Shown: positions 1 to 4,825 of the stretch, in pieces
Numbering within the stretch: the stretch's first letter is position 1
Layout of the letters: every line of letters begins with the position of its first letter
Assembly: GCA_031555675.1 (NCBI GenBank)
Contig: JAVBUB010000088.1
Coordinates: 1 to 5,160, forward strand
Reading direction: 5' to 3'
Origin: JAISJU01 sp031555675
GTDB lineage: Bacteria > Bacteroidota > Bacteroidia > Bacteroidales > Paludibacteraceae
Length of the DNA stretch: 5,160 bases
Translations under genes and position numbers: made by a program
The notes under the pieces: generated by a model
Databases searched by the model: none
Seen by the model: only the letters and a program-made list of their open reading frames with translations
Told to the model about the DNA's origin: nothing

Positions 1-1
1 G

Positions 2-112
2 GATGCAAGAAATTATGACTTATGCCTGGACAGTTCCAAGTTAGGATTTGAAAGATGTGTGGAAGAAATCAAATCATATATACGGGTACGTTTCCCTGAC
101 TATGCTATATAG
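2..112 (+). CDS. Cytidylate kinase-like family protein, C-terminal end only (5' end outside window)
   Basis: An open frame enters from the left edge and ends at TAG (110-112), giving 36 visible residues. The visible part aligns with the C-terminus of the complete CK-like protein at 1243-1863. Both carry the sequence YDLC followed two residues later by SS and then LG, at matching positions, with roughly 12 of 26 residues identical. In this P-loop kinase-like family the region forms the last strand and helix. The catalytic P-loop is outside the window, so activity cannot be judged. It is transcribed towards lexA and probably ends at the bidirectional hairpin at 213-273. The identification rests on one paralogue comparison over a short stretch. 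The family call is fairly safe and the substrate is unknown. Confidence 0.75.
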   Translation, partial: DARNYDLCLDSSKLGFERCVEEIKSYIRVRFPDYAI

Positions 113-143
113 GATTTGAGTAAAAGAACATAACGAAAATAAG

Positions 144-259
144 AATCCTCAAATACTTTTAATAATTAGAAAAACCCTCAAAATAATAAGAAAATCCTCG
201 AATTATTAAAAGTAAAACAAGAAAGAAATCCTCAAATTATTAAAAGTAATTTGAGGATT
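144..259. repeat. Cluster of degenerate direct and inverted repeats in the lexA convergent spacer
   Basis: A 24-bp sequence at 192-215 recurs at 226-249 with one mismatch (G200 against A234). Its core AATTATTAAAAGTA is present at 201-214 and 235-248, and in inverted form at 154-167. The motif AATCCTCAAAT occurs at 144-154 and 227-237, with looser versions near 174 (CCCTCAAAA) and 194 (TCCTCGAA), and is inverted at 249-259. Several mutually exclusive hairpins are therefore possible, for example 154-167 with 201-214, or 213-239 with 247-273. No coding frame is credible here. It probably arose by local duplication of terminator arms. Confidence 0.8.
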
Positions 260-273
260 TCTTTCTTGTTTTA
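213..273. terminator. Bidirectional terminator hairpin, perfect 27-bp stem
   Basis: Bases 213-239 are the exact reverse complement of 247-273, with a 7-base loop (240-246). The stem begins two bases beyond the lexA stop codon. Both outgoing strands are T-rich just at and after the stem: TTTTATTTTA on plus and TTTTACTTTT on minus. It can therefore serve lexA from the right and the CK-like gene from the left. The stem is unusually long and rather GC-poor for an intrinsic terminator. That it terminates transcription is inferred; the palindrome itself is exact. Confidence 0.75.
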
Positions 274-275
274 TT

Positions 276-893
276 TTAATGGAATATTCGCAGAACTCCA
301 AAAACCTTGCCAAGTATCTTACAATCATCTACAATAATGGGATCCATACTGTCATTTTCCGGTTGGAGACGAATATGACCATTTTCTTTATAAAAAGTTT
401 TTACAGTAGCGGAATCATCAATCAAAGCAACTGCCATCTCTCCATTACGCACAGTATTGCAGGCATTAACAAATACCTGATCACCGTTAAAAATACCGAC
501 ATTAATCATAGAATCCCCTCTTACTTTAAGGATAAAGGATTCTCCAGGAGGAATAACCTCTGTCGGAACAGGAAAGTAGCTTTCAATGTTTTCTTCCGCT
601 AAAATGGGCTGACCAGCCGCTACATGGCCTAATACAGGCAAGCTGACCATTTCCGTACGAATCATCTGGAAGCTGTCATCACAGATCTCAATGGCTCGGG
701 GTTTTGTAGGATCCCTTCGAATATATCCGTTTTTCTCCAATGTTTCCAGATGTGAGTGAACAGAAGAAGTAGACTTCAACTTTACTGCCTCACAAATATC
801 ACGTACTGAAGGGGGATAGCCCCTCTTTAAAATTTCGTCCTTTATATAATCTAAAATTTCCTGCTGTTTGGCCGTAATTTTCCCGTACCCCAT
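276..893 (-). CDS. lexA: LexA repressor, SOS-response regulator (self-cleaving)
   Basis: LexA is a dimeric cytoplasmic repressor of DNA-damage genes. It cleaves itself when stimulated by RecA-ssDNA filaments, which relieves repression. This 205-residue protein has the normal family length and layout. Residues 1-70 form the winged helix-turn-helix (recognition region PPSVRDICEAV to SSVHSHLETLEKNGYI). An S24-type autoprotease domain follows. The scissile Ala93-Gly94 bond lies in GHVAAGQP, the nucleophile is Ser128 in RGDSM, and the general-base lysine is Lys165 in ATVKTFY, so all key residues are present. The start at 893 is supported by AAAGGAG seven to eight bases upstream. Abutting LexA-like sites at 957-983 suggest autoregulation. 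The gene is apparently monocistronic, converging with one CK-like gene and diverging from another. Recognition is firm. Confidence 0.98.
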   Translation of the reverse strand: MGYGKITAKQQEILDYIKDEILKRGYPPSVRDICEAVKLKSTSSVHSHLETLEKNGYIRRDPTKPRAIEICDDSFQMIRTEMVSLPVLGHVAAGQPILAEENIESYFPVPTEVIPPGESFILKVRGDSMINVGIFNGDQVFVNACNTVRNGEMAVALIDDSATVKTFYKENGHIRLQPENDSMDPIIVDDCKILGKVFGVLRIFH

Positions 894-925
894 TAGTTCT
901 CCTTTCGCTTCACAAACTGTTGTTT

Positions 926-931
926 ATTATA
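926..931 (-). promoter_or_regulatory. Candidate lexA promoter -10 box
   Basis: On the minus strand this reads TATAAT, a perfect -10, about 33 bases before the lexA start codon. The hexamer 17 bases upstream (949-954, TTTTAT) is a poor -35. The LexA-like sites at 957-983 lie directly upstream of it. A perfect TTGACA exists on the minus strand at 1012-1017 but has no -10 at proper spacing. Confidence 0.55.
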
Positions 932-956
932 TAGTAACACAAGGAAAAATAAAAAG

Positions 957-983
957 CAAACATATATTCCAAATATTTGTTCG
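957..983. promoter_or_regulatory. Two abutting LexA-box-like operators (SOS boxes)
   Basis: The Gram-positive LexA operator is CGAACRNRYGTTYC (established for Bacillus). CAAACATATATTCC at 957-970 matches 12 of 14 positions. The minus-strand CGAACAAATATTTG at 970-983 also matches 12 of 14. The two share base 970. They lie just upstream of the lexA -10/-35 region, as expected for autorepression, and close to a plus-strand TATAAT at 1002-1007. Each box is degenerate, so the assignment rests on their pairing and position next to lexA. Confidence 0.6.
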
Positions 984-1001
984 GGTATGAGTTGTTTTCT
1001 C

Positions 1002-1007
1002 TATAAT
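1002..1007 (+). promoter_or_regulatory. Possible divergent -10 box pointing away from lexA
   Basis: TATAAT is present on the plus strand, with TTGTTC at 977-982 as a weak -35 at a long 19-base spacing. That -35 would lie inside the second LexA-like site. If it is real, a LexA-controlled transcript would run towards the CK-like gene at 1243. Any -10 motif in DNA this AT-rich is weak evidence. Confidence 0.25.
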
Positions 1008-1044
1008 AGATTGTCAAAAGGAGTTTTTATACAATTTATTTTTC

Positions 1045-1075
1045 AAAGTTAACATAATTATATTATGTTAACTTT
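1045..1075. promoter_or_regulatory. Perfect 14-bp dyad, possible operator
   Basis: Bases 1045-1058 and 1062-1075 are exact reverse complements around a 3-base centre. Each half contains GTTAACATAAT or its complement. The stem is almost all A/T and has no outgoing T-run typical of a terminator. It lies between the divergent lexA and CK-like genes, upstream of the CK-like promoter. A dimeric repressor site is the likeliest reading; the regulator is unknown. Confidence 0.55.
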
Positions 1076-1133
1076 TCCTGATTTAAATTGATTTTTCAGC
1101 AATTCATACTATTATTATAAAAGATATTTATAT

Positions 1134-1172
1134 GTCAGAAAATTTTTAATACAGAAAGTAAAATTTTCTGAC
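1134..1172. promoter_or_regulatory. Perfect 13-bp inverted repeat overlapping the CK-like promoter
   Basis: GTCAGAAAATTTT at 1134-1146 is the exact reverse complement of AAAATTTTCTGAC at 1160-1172, separated by 13 bases. The right arm overlaps the candidate -35 region, and each arm contains the self-complementary AAAATTTT. The position fits an operator controlling the downstream gene. Its sequence differs from the LexA sites and from the dyad at 1045-1075. Confidence 0.6.
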
Positions 1173-1198
1173 CAAATAGAATGACAATGTGATATAAT
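1168..1198 (+). promoter_or_regulatory. Promoter of the CK-like gene (extended -10)
   Basis: TGATATAAT at 1190-1198 is a perfect extended -10 (TGn plus TATAAT). The best -35 is CTGACC at 1168-1173, with the TGAC core, at a long 19-base spacing; extended -10 promoters tolerate this. The -10 ends 44 bases before the start codon. The 13-bp inverted repeat covers the -35 element. A weaker second candidate upstream is TTGATT (1088-1093) with TATTAT (1110-1115). Confidence 0.65.
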
Positions 1199-1242
1199 AA
1201 TACTAATATAGCAGTCAAAATATTTTATTTGGAGGTGTAAGT

Positions 1243-1863
1243 ATGAATACTGTTATTACAATAGGACGTCAGTTTGGTTCAGGGGGCCATGAGATAGGAG
1301 AGCAGGTAGCAGAATACTTTGGAATCCAATGCCTGGACAAGGAATTGCTTTCCAAGGCAGCTAAGGAAAGTGGATTTTGTGAAGAAATGATTCAAAATCA
1401 TGATGAAAGACCGACCAATTCATTTCTTTACAATCTGGTTATGGATACCTATTCTTTTGGTTATAATGCAGCACATTTTGTAGATATGCCAATCAGCCAT
1501 AAAGTATTTCTGGCGCAATTCGATACCATTAAAAAGATTGCAGACGAAGGTCCGTGTGTAATTATTGGACGTTGCGCTGACTATGCATTGAGCGAAAAGA
1601 AAAACTGCGTTAGAATTTTTATCTATGGTAACGAAGATGAGAAAACCAAACATGTTATGGAAAAATACAATATAGATGCTGCCAAGGCAAAGGAAATGTG
1701 CATGAAGAAAGACAAGCAACGTCAAAGCTACTATAATTATTATTCCTCTAAAAAATGGGGGCGTGCTGATAGTTATGATTTGTGTGTTAACAGCAGCGTA
1801 CTTGGAATTAATGGAACGGTAAAATTAATTACGCAATATGTAGAAGATTTTGAAAACAGATAG
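1243..1863 (+). CDS. Cytidylate kinase-like family protein (P-loop nucleotide-binding)
   Basis: This 206-residue cytoplasmic protein resembles the cytidylate kinase-like family, which is common in Clostridia and lies near CMP and nucleoside-monophosphate kinases. Residues 8-16 form a P-loop, GRQFGSGGH, a variant of GxxGSGK with histidine where CMP kinase usually has Lys or Thr nearby. A hydrophobic strand ending in an arginine, CVIIGR, lies at 105-110. A basic lid-like segment, KKDKQRQSYY, covers 155-164. WG and YDLC in the final strand region are shared with the partial gene at 2-112. The start is supported by GGAGG seven bases upstream. It appears monocistronic, with an extended -10 promoter and an intrinsic terminator. 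The family is well supported, but the in vivo substrate is not established and it should not be called cmk: canonical Cmk is about 220 residues with a different CMP-binding region. Confidence 0.88.
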   Translation: MNTVITIGRQFGSGGHEIGEQVAEYFGIQCLDKELLSKAAKESGFCEEMIQNHDERPTNSFLYNLVMDTYSFGYNAAHFVDMPISHKVFLAQFDTIKKIADEGPCVIIGRCADYALSEKKNCVRIFIYGNEDEKTKHVMEKYNIDAAKAKEMCMKKDKQRQSYYNYYSSKKWGRADSYDLCVNSSVLGINGTVKLITQYVEDFENR

Positions 1864-1881
1864 TAGTAAAAATATAACAAT

Positions 1882-1921
1882 AAAATGGCACTTCTGATAT
1901 TAGTATCAGTGGTGCCATTTT
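1882..1921 (+). terminator. Intrinsic terminator of the CK-like gene
   Basis: AAAATGGCAC at 1882-1891 pairs with GTGCCATTTT at 1912-1921. CTGATA at 1894-1899 pairs with TATCAG at 1904-1909, closing on a TTAG loop. Only a two-base internal mismatch interrupts the stem. The 3' arm ends in TTTT. It lies 19 bases after the stop codon. The A-tract on the 5' side could give some termination in the other direction too. Confidence 0.88.
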
Positions 1922-1962
1922 CATAGCCTGTTAGTAATTTTTTCATAGCCTGCTAGTAATTT
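1919..1962. repeat. Tandem pair of a 22-bp repeat
   Basis: Units 1919-1940 and 1941-1962 differ only at 1931/1953 (T against C). The shared core is TCATAGCCTGYTAGTAA. It begins inside the terminator's final T-run, so part of the terminator tail was duplicated. No coding function is seen. Confidence 0.85.
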
Positions 1963-1993
1963 AAAACAATTATATATAAATAAAACCAAATGT

Positions 1994-2077
1994 TTGGAAT
2001 ACATTGATACCGGAATATTATAGATGCCGGAATATCATAGATGCCGGCATATCATAGATATCGGAATCCTATGAATA
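1994..2077. repeat. 17-bp tandem array, about five degenerate units
   Basis: The unit CCGGAATATCATAGATG repeats at 2010-2026, 2027-2043 and 2044-2060. A diverged copy follows at 2061-2077 and a shorter, more diverged one precedes at 1994-2009. The three central units differ by one or two bases each. The junction of units 2 and 3 forms the palindrome ATGCCGGCAT. The array's GC-containing units stand out against AT-rich flanks. It may be a small minisatellite or a cluster of protein-binding sites. Confidence 0.85.
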
Positions 2078-2384
2078 AAAATAATTAATAATTTAATTAA
2101 TATTATTTAAATTGTATTTAATTTAATGTTTAAATATTCTCAATGCAAATATAAGGTAGGGAATGTCTTGAATTGATATTACTATCAATTAGGAATATAG
2201 AAATTGTAAGCTCATAGCCATTAAGTCAAATCGAACTATTCGCAAAAGACAAGTTTAACGAATAGTTTTTGCGTTTATTAGTTCATGGAAGTACTTTAAG
2301 ATCATCTTAACCGTACCCAACCTTTGGTCAGGGTATATGCTGATGTTATGCCAACTATTGTTTATTAAACTTTTAGTGAATAAA
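2078..2384. other. Gene-free spacer with AT-rich stretch and small hairpins
   Basis: I see no credible gene in these 307 bases; the short plus-strand frame at about 2128 has 16 codons and no ribosome binding site. About 2078-2140 is almost pure A/T. Hairpins follow. AATTGATA/TATCAATT is at 2171-2190. AACTATTCG/CGAATAGTT is at 2234-2267, with an overlapping alternative CGCAAAA/TTTTGCG at 2241-2273. TTAAGAT/ATCTTAA is at 2296-2310, and TACCC/GGGTA with an inner ACC/GGT is at 2314-2335. The 2234-2267 stem is followed by TTTTTGCG and could terminate a plus-strand transcript. An unrecognised small RNA is possible but unsupported by any known family. Confidence 0.5.
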
Positions 2385-2666
2385 TCAGTCGTCTTCTTCT
2401 GGGCTTTCTTCTAAGTTGGTTTGGAAATCAGGTGGGGTTACCTCACGATAATCTTCCTGGCTGTTATATTTGGTTACGTAGTTATTGTATATAGAATTAT
2501 TTTCATCAGAGATCGCTTTTGAAGAAAAACGATTTTCGTATGGTGATTTGTAGCCAGTGCCCGTAGATTTTATTTTGGGTTTCCTACGGCGTTTTCGAGT
2601 AATAAAAAAGGTATAAACATACATGGCGGCAATTAAAATAGCAATGATTACAATTATTTTGGTCAT
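2385..2666 (-). CDS. Small single-pass membrane protein, unknown function
   Basis: The 93-residue product has one hydrophobic segment at about residues 3-22 (IIVIIAILIAAMYVYTFFI). A strongly basic stretch follows immediately, RKRRRKPKIK. By the positive-inside rule this points to an N-out, C-in anchor rather than a cleaved signal peptide. The remaining 60 residues are polar and probably disordered: rich in Ser, Asn and Tyr, ending in an acidic tail (EESPEEDD). I recognise no domain. AAAGGA ten bases before the ATG is a reasonable ribosome binding site. The gene lies 85 bases after dtd in the same direction with no obvious terminator between, so it may be the last gene of the AI-2E/dtd operon. 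Only weak A/T hairpin potential follows its stop. Confidence 0.7.
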   Translation of the reverse strand: MTKIIVIIAILIAAMYVYTFFITRKRRRKPKIKSTGTGYKSPYENRFSSKAISDENNSIYNNYVTKYNSQEDYREVTPPDFQTNLEESPEEDD

Positions 2667-2696
2667 ATTAGCAGCGTCCTTTCATTCAATAAAATA

Positions 2697-2750
2697 ATTT
2701 AAATAACCTAAACCGTTTAAATAGTCTGGATCGTTTAAATAACCTGTTTC
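2697..2750. repeat. 18-bp tandem repeat, three units, between dtd and the small membrane protein gene
   Basis: Units 2697-2714, 2715-2732 and 2733-2750 share the core TTTAAATA followed by RYCT, with a variable 3' third. They fill almost the whole spacer immediately after the dtd stop codon. With an 18-bp period, minus-strand frames read as hexapeptide repeats (for example a YLN-containing frame), but none has a plausible start. TTTAAA makes each unit partly self-complementary. Confidence 0.85.
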
Positions 2751-2751
2751 A

Positions 2752-3207
2752 TTAGTTTGATCCCAGATCATCAGAATCTAATATTACAGTAAAAGGTCCA
2801 TCGTTAATCAGAGAAACCTTCATGTCTGCACCAAATTCACCGGATTGTACACTTGGAATTTCTTTACGGCATTGGGCGATTATATATTCATATAGCGAAT
2901 TGGCCAGTTCCGGAGCGCCGGCGTTGATGAACGAGGGACGGTTCCCTTTTTTACAATTGGCATACAGTGTAAATTGTGAAATAATTAACAATTCGCCATT
3001 TACTGCTTTAATATCTAGATTGGTTTTCTCTTCGGCATCCTCAAAAATTCGCAATTGAACAAGCTTTTTAATCATTTTATCGACGGTTTGCTGATCGTCG
3101 GTATTGCTGATGCCCACTAATACCAGAAATCCCTTTCCAATGGAGCCTATCTGCTGCTCTTCTACTGTGACAGATGCCTGGCTGACGCGTTGGATTACAA
3201 ACTTCAT
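2752..3207 (-). CDS. dtd: D-aminoacyl-tRNA deacylase (DTD)
   Basis: DTD hydrolyses D-amino acids such as D-Tyr from mischarged tRNA, and also Gly-tRNA(Ala), protecting translation in the cytoplasm. The 151-residue protein has the full family length, beginning MKFVIQRVSQASV. It shows the active-site motif SQFTL at 77-81, NRPSF at 89-93, and the Gly-cisPro dipeptide at 137-138 in NDGPFT (usually NDGPVT), which enforces chirality across the dimer. FGADMKVSL before it is also typical. The start is supported by AGGAG six to seven bases upstream. It follows the AI-2E gene by 42 bases in the same direction, so co-transcription from the promoter near 4775 is likely. In many Firmicutes dtd instead follows relA. 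Val-to-Phe in the GPxT motif is the only small oddity. Recognition is firm. Confidence 0.96.
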   Translation of the reverse strand: MKFVIQRVSQASVTVEEQQIGSIGKGFLVLVGISNTDDQQTVDKMIKKLVQLRIFEDAEEKTNLDIKAVNGELLIISQFTLYANCKKGNRPSFINAGAPELANSLYEYIIAQCRKEIPSVQSGEFGADMKVSLINDGPFTVILDSDDLGSN

Positions 3208-3235
3208 AAATACTCCTCTTTCTTTTCTTATTTTA

Positions 3236-3262
3236 GATTATCTGTCATTTCAATTATTTGTA
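3236..3262. repeat. Repeat unit straddling the AI-2E stop codon (matches 3288-3316)
   Basis: These 27 bases equal the 29 bases at 3288-3316 inside the AI-2E tail, except for loss of TG (CA on the coding strand). In the internal copy the coding strand reads AATTCAGAAATG; here it reads AATTGAAATG, which creates the TGA stop at 3252-3250. With the two bases restored the frame would run through SEMTDNLK to a TAA. The present stop is therefore probably a slippage product inside a repeat. Confidence 0.85.
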
Positions 3263-4737
3263 GCTCCTGGAGTATCTTTATTTTTTGGATTATCTGTCAT
3301 TTCTGAATTATTTGTATTTTGTTGATTATCTGTTGCCTCTGAATTATTTATCGATTCAGAATCGTTTATTGATTCAGAAGTGCTTGTTGATTCTGAATTG
3401 TTTGTTCCTTCCTGATTATTTTTCGGGTTATTTATTCTTTCTAAAGGAATGGTTTCTTTGTTCTTACCGGCAAAAATGCTTTTACTTTTCCTTTTTTCCG
3501 GCCGATACTTGATAAATGTATTTTCTTCAATCGACCCAACATCCAGATAATCGGAGGTATCCATAGACAGCCCTTTCTTTTCCAGCTTCTGATTGATGTA
3601 GCCTTTTACACCTGCATATAGGACTGCAAAAATTGGAACACCGATCACCATTCCCATAATACCAAACAGACCGCCAAAAATGGTTATGGAAAAAATAACC
3701 CAGAAACCTGATAGACCAGTTGATTCTCCTAATATTTTGGGACCCAGGAAATTGCCGTCAAATTGTTGTAAAATAATAATGAAGATAACGAAGTAAAAGC
3801 ATTTCACTGGATTAACCATTAAAATCAGAAACGCACTGGGGATGGCCCCCAAATAAGGACCAAAAAAGGGAACAACGTTGGTAACCCCGACAATAACACT
3901 GACCAGTACCGCATAAGGCGTTTGCATCAGACTGGTACCCGCGAAACAAAGGAAACCAATAATAATAGAATCGATGATCTTTCCACTGATAAAACCAATG
4001 AATGTTTTGCTGGTAAAGCGGCAGTTTTTAATGATATTATTAGCCACTCCTGTTTTGAACAACGCATAGGTAATTTTTTTTGCCTGACCTGCAAACAGTT
4101 CTTTATTATATAATACATAACAGGAAATAATAATTCCAATCATAAAATTCCACATCACTTTAAATACACCAATCAAGCTCAGCGAAACTGATTTTACGAT
4201 TGTTTCCATTTGGGGAATGATGACAGAATTCAAATACCTTTCAATTTCTACCGAATATTTATCCAGATTGTCCATAACAAAGGTATTAATATCCGGGTTG
4301 TCCGACAAGAATTTATTTACCCATTTGGTTATAGTTGCTGTAAAAATAGGAAATTGAATGGAAATGCTCTTGATACTTCTGACTAACTGAGGAATAATCA
4401 GTGAGAAAAATCCGTAAATAACCAAAAGAACAATTAGCATGGTGATAATAATAGCGATGGCTCTCATCAATTTTTTCTTTTGGCTATTCACTTCTATCTT
4501 ATTTTTCAGCATAATAGGCTGGAAAATCCTGCCCTCCAGCATATTTACAACCGGTGTCAGCAAATAGGCAAACACAATTCCATAAATGATGGGCATAGCT
4601 ATTCTGGAAATGGTTTTGAGGGTTGAACTGAATTGGGTACCATTGAATAACAGATAATAAAAGCAGATACTGCAGATAATAACTGCCAGTGCTATAACTC
4701 CCATGTATATATACTTTTTATCAGGACGAAATTTCAT
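3250..4737 (-). CDS. AI-2E family transporter (PF01594-like) with repetitive C-terminal tail
   Basis: This 495-residue integral membrane protein has the AI-2E/PerM family pattern. Hydrophobic helices lie near 9-31, 46-66 and 91-115. An extra-membrane segment covers about 116-185. Further helices lie near 186-210, 245-270, 275-308, 313-325 and 341-375. Signature stretches are VTNVVPFFGPYLGAIPSAF (285-303) and QQFDGNFLGPKILG (324-337). Family members export small molecules or ions (AI-2, Na+/H+ exchange); the substrate here cannot be told. Residues about 376-438 form a basic cytoplasmic linker. Residues 439-495 are a Ser/Asn/Thr-rich tail of roughly six-residue repeats (SESIND, SESINN, SEATDN, SEMTDN), absent from typical members and probably disordered. 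AAAGGAG before the ATG supports the start, and dtd follows 42 bases on. Part of the linker and tail is copied in inverted orientation at 4826-4969. The family call is strong; the transport role is inferred. Confidence 0.92.
   Translation of the reverse strand: MKFRPDKKYIYMGVIALAVIICSICFYYLLFNGTQFSSTLKTISRIAMPIIYGIVFAYLLTPVVNMLEGRIFQPIMLKNKIEVNSQKKKLMRAIAIIITMLIVLLVIYGFFSLIIPQLVRSIKSISIQFPIFTATITKWVNKFLSDNPDINTFVMDNLDKYSVEIERYLNSVIIPQMETIVKSVSLSLIGVFKVMWNFMIGIIISCYVLYNKELFAGQAKKITYALFKTGVANNIIKNCRFTSKTFIGFISGKIIDSIIIGFLCFAGTSLMQTPYAVLVSVIVGVTNVVPFFGPYLGAIPSAFLILMVNPVKCFYFVIFIIILQQFDGNFLGPKILGESTGLSGFWVIFSITIFGGLFGIMGMVIGVPIFAVLYAGVKGYINQKLEKKGLSMDTSDYLDVGSIEENTFIKYRPEKRKSKSIFAGKNKETIPLERINNPKNNQEGTNNSESTSTSESINDSESINNSEATDNQQNTNNSEMTDNPKNKDTPGATNN
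3253..3408. repeat. 18-bp coding repeat encoding the AI-2E tail
   Basis: The coding strand repeats with an approximately 18-bp (six-codon) period and gives units such as SESTST, SESIND, SESINN, SEATDN, QQNTNN, SEMTDN and PKNKDT. The units are degenerate, mostly conserving Ser-Glu and Asn-Asn or Asp-Asn positions. Because the period is a multiple of three, copy-number change keeps frame, but a 2-base slip has fixed the present stop. Confidence 0.8.
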
Positions 4738-4772
4738 AATATTTAAAACTCCTTTGACTCACTATGTTTTCT

Positions 4773-4801
4773 ATTTTATCAAAAATTACTATAAAAAACA
4801 A
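4773..4801 (-). promoter_or_regulatory. Candidate promoter of the AI-2E/dtd operon
   Basis: On the minus strand TTGTTT (4801-4796) and TAAAAT (4778-4773) are separated by exactly 17 bases. The -10 lies 35 bases before the AI-2E start codon. Both hexamers are acceptable sigma-A matches. It lies between the gene and the inverted tail copy at 4826-4969, so it would move with the gene in any inversion. Confidence 0.55.
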
Positions 4802-4825
4802 ACATTAATATACTTTTACTACTTT

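Noticed and set aside
279..602. Plus-strand open frame of 107 codons opposite lexA
   Set aside because: It is an antisense shadow of lexA, with no family resemblance and no ribosome binding site of note.
1012..1017. TTGACA on the minus strand as the lexA -35
   Set aside because: No acceptable -10 lies 16-18 bases downstream, and the good TATAAT at 926-931 is far too distant.
1420..1725. Minus-strand open frame of 101 codons inside the CK-like gene
   Set aside because: It lies wholly antisense to a well-supported gene and gives a Phe/Ile-rich product typical of reversed AT-rich coding sequence.
1994..2077. CRISPR array
   Set aside because: The 17-bp units abut directly with no unique spacers, and no cas genes are present.
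2128..2178. 16-codon plus-strand frame in the AT-rich spacer
   Set aside because: It has no ribosome binding site and no homology, and is of a length expected by chance.
2233..2246. Possible LexA box starting CGAAC near 2233
   Set aside because: The right half does not match GTTYC; the sequence is better explained as one arm of a hairpin.
2822..3325. Plus-strand frames opposite dtd and the AI-2E tail
   Set aside because: They are antisense to dtd and the AI-2E 3' end; the Leu-rich product is the reverse reading of the Ser/Asn repeats.
3922..4139. Short frames on both strands inside the AI-2E gene
   Set aside because: They overlap the conserved membrane domain in other frames, without start signals or homology.
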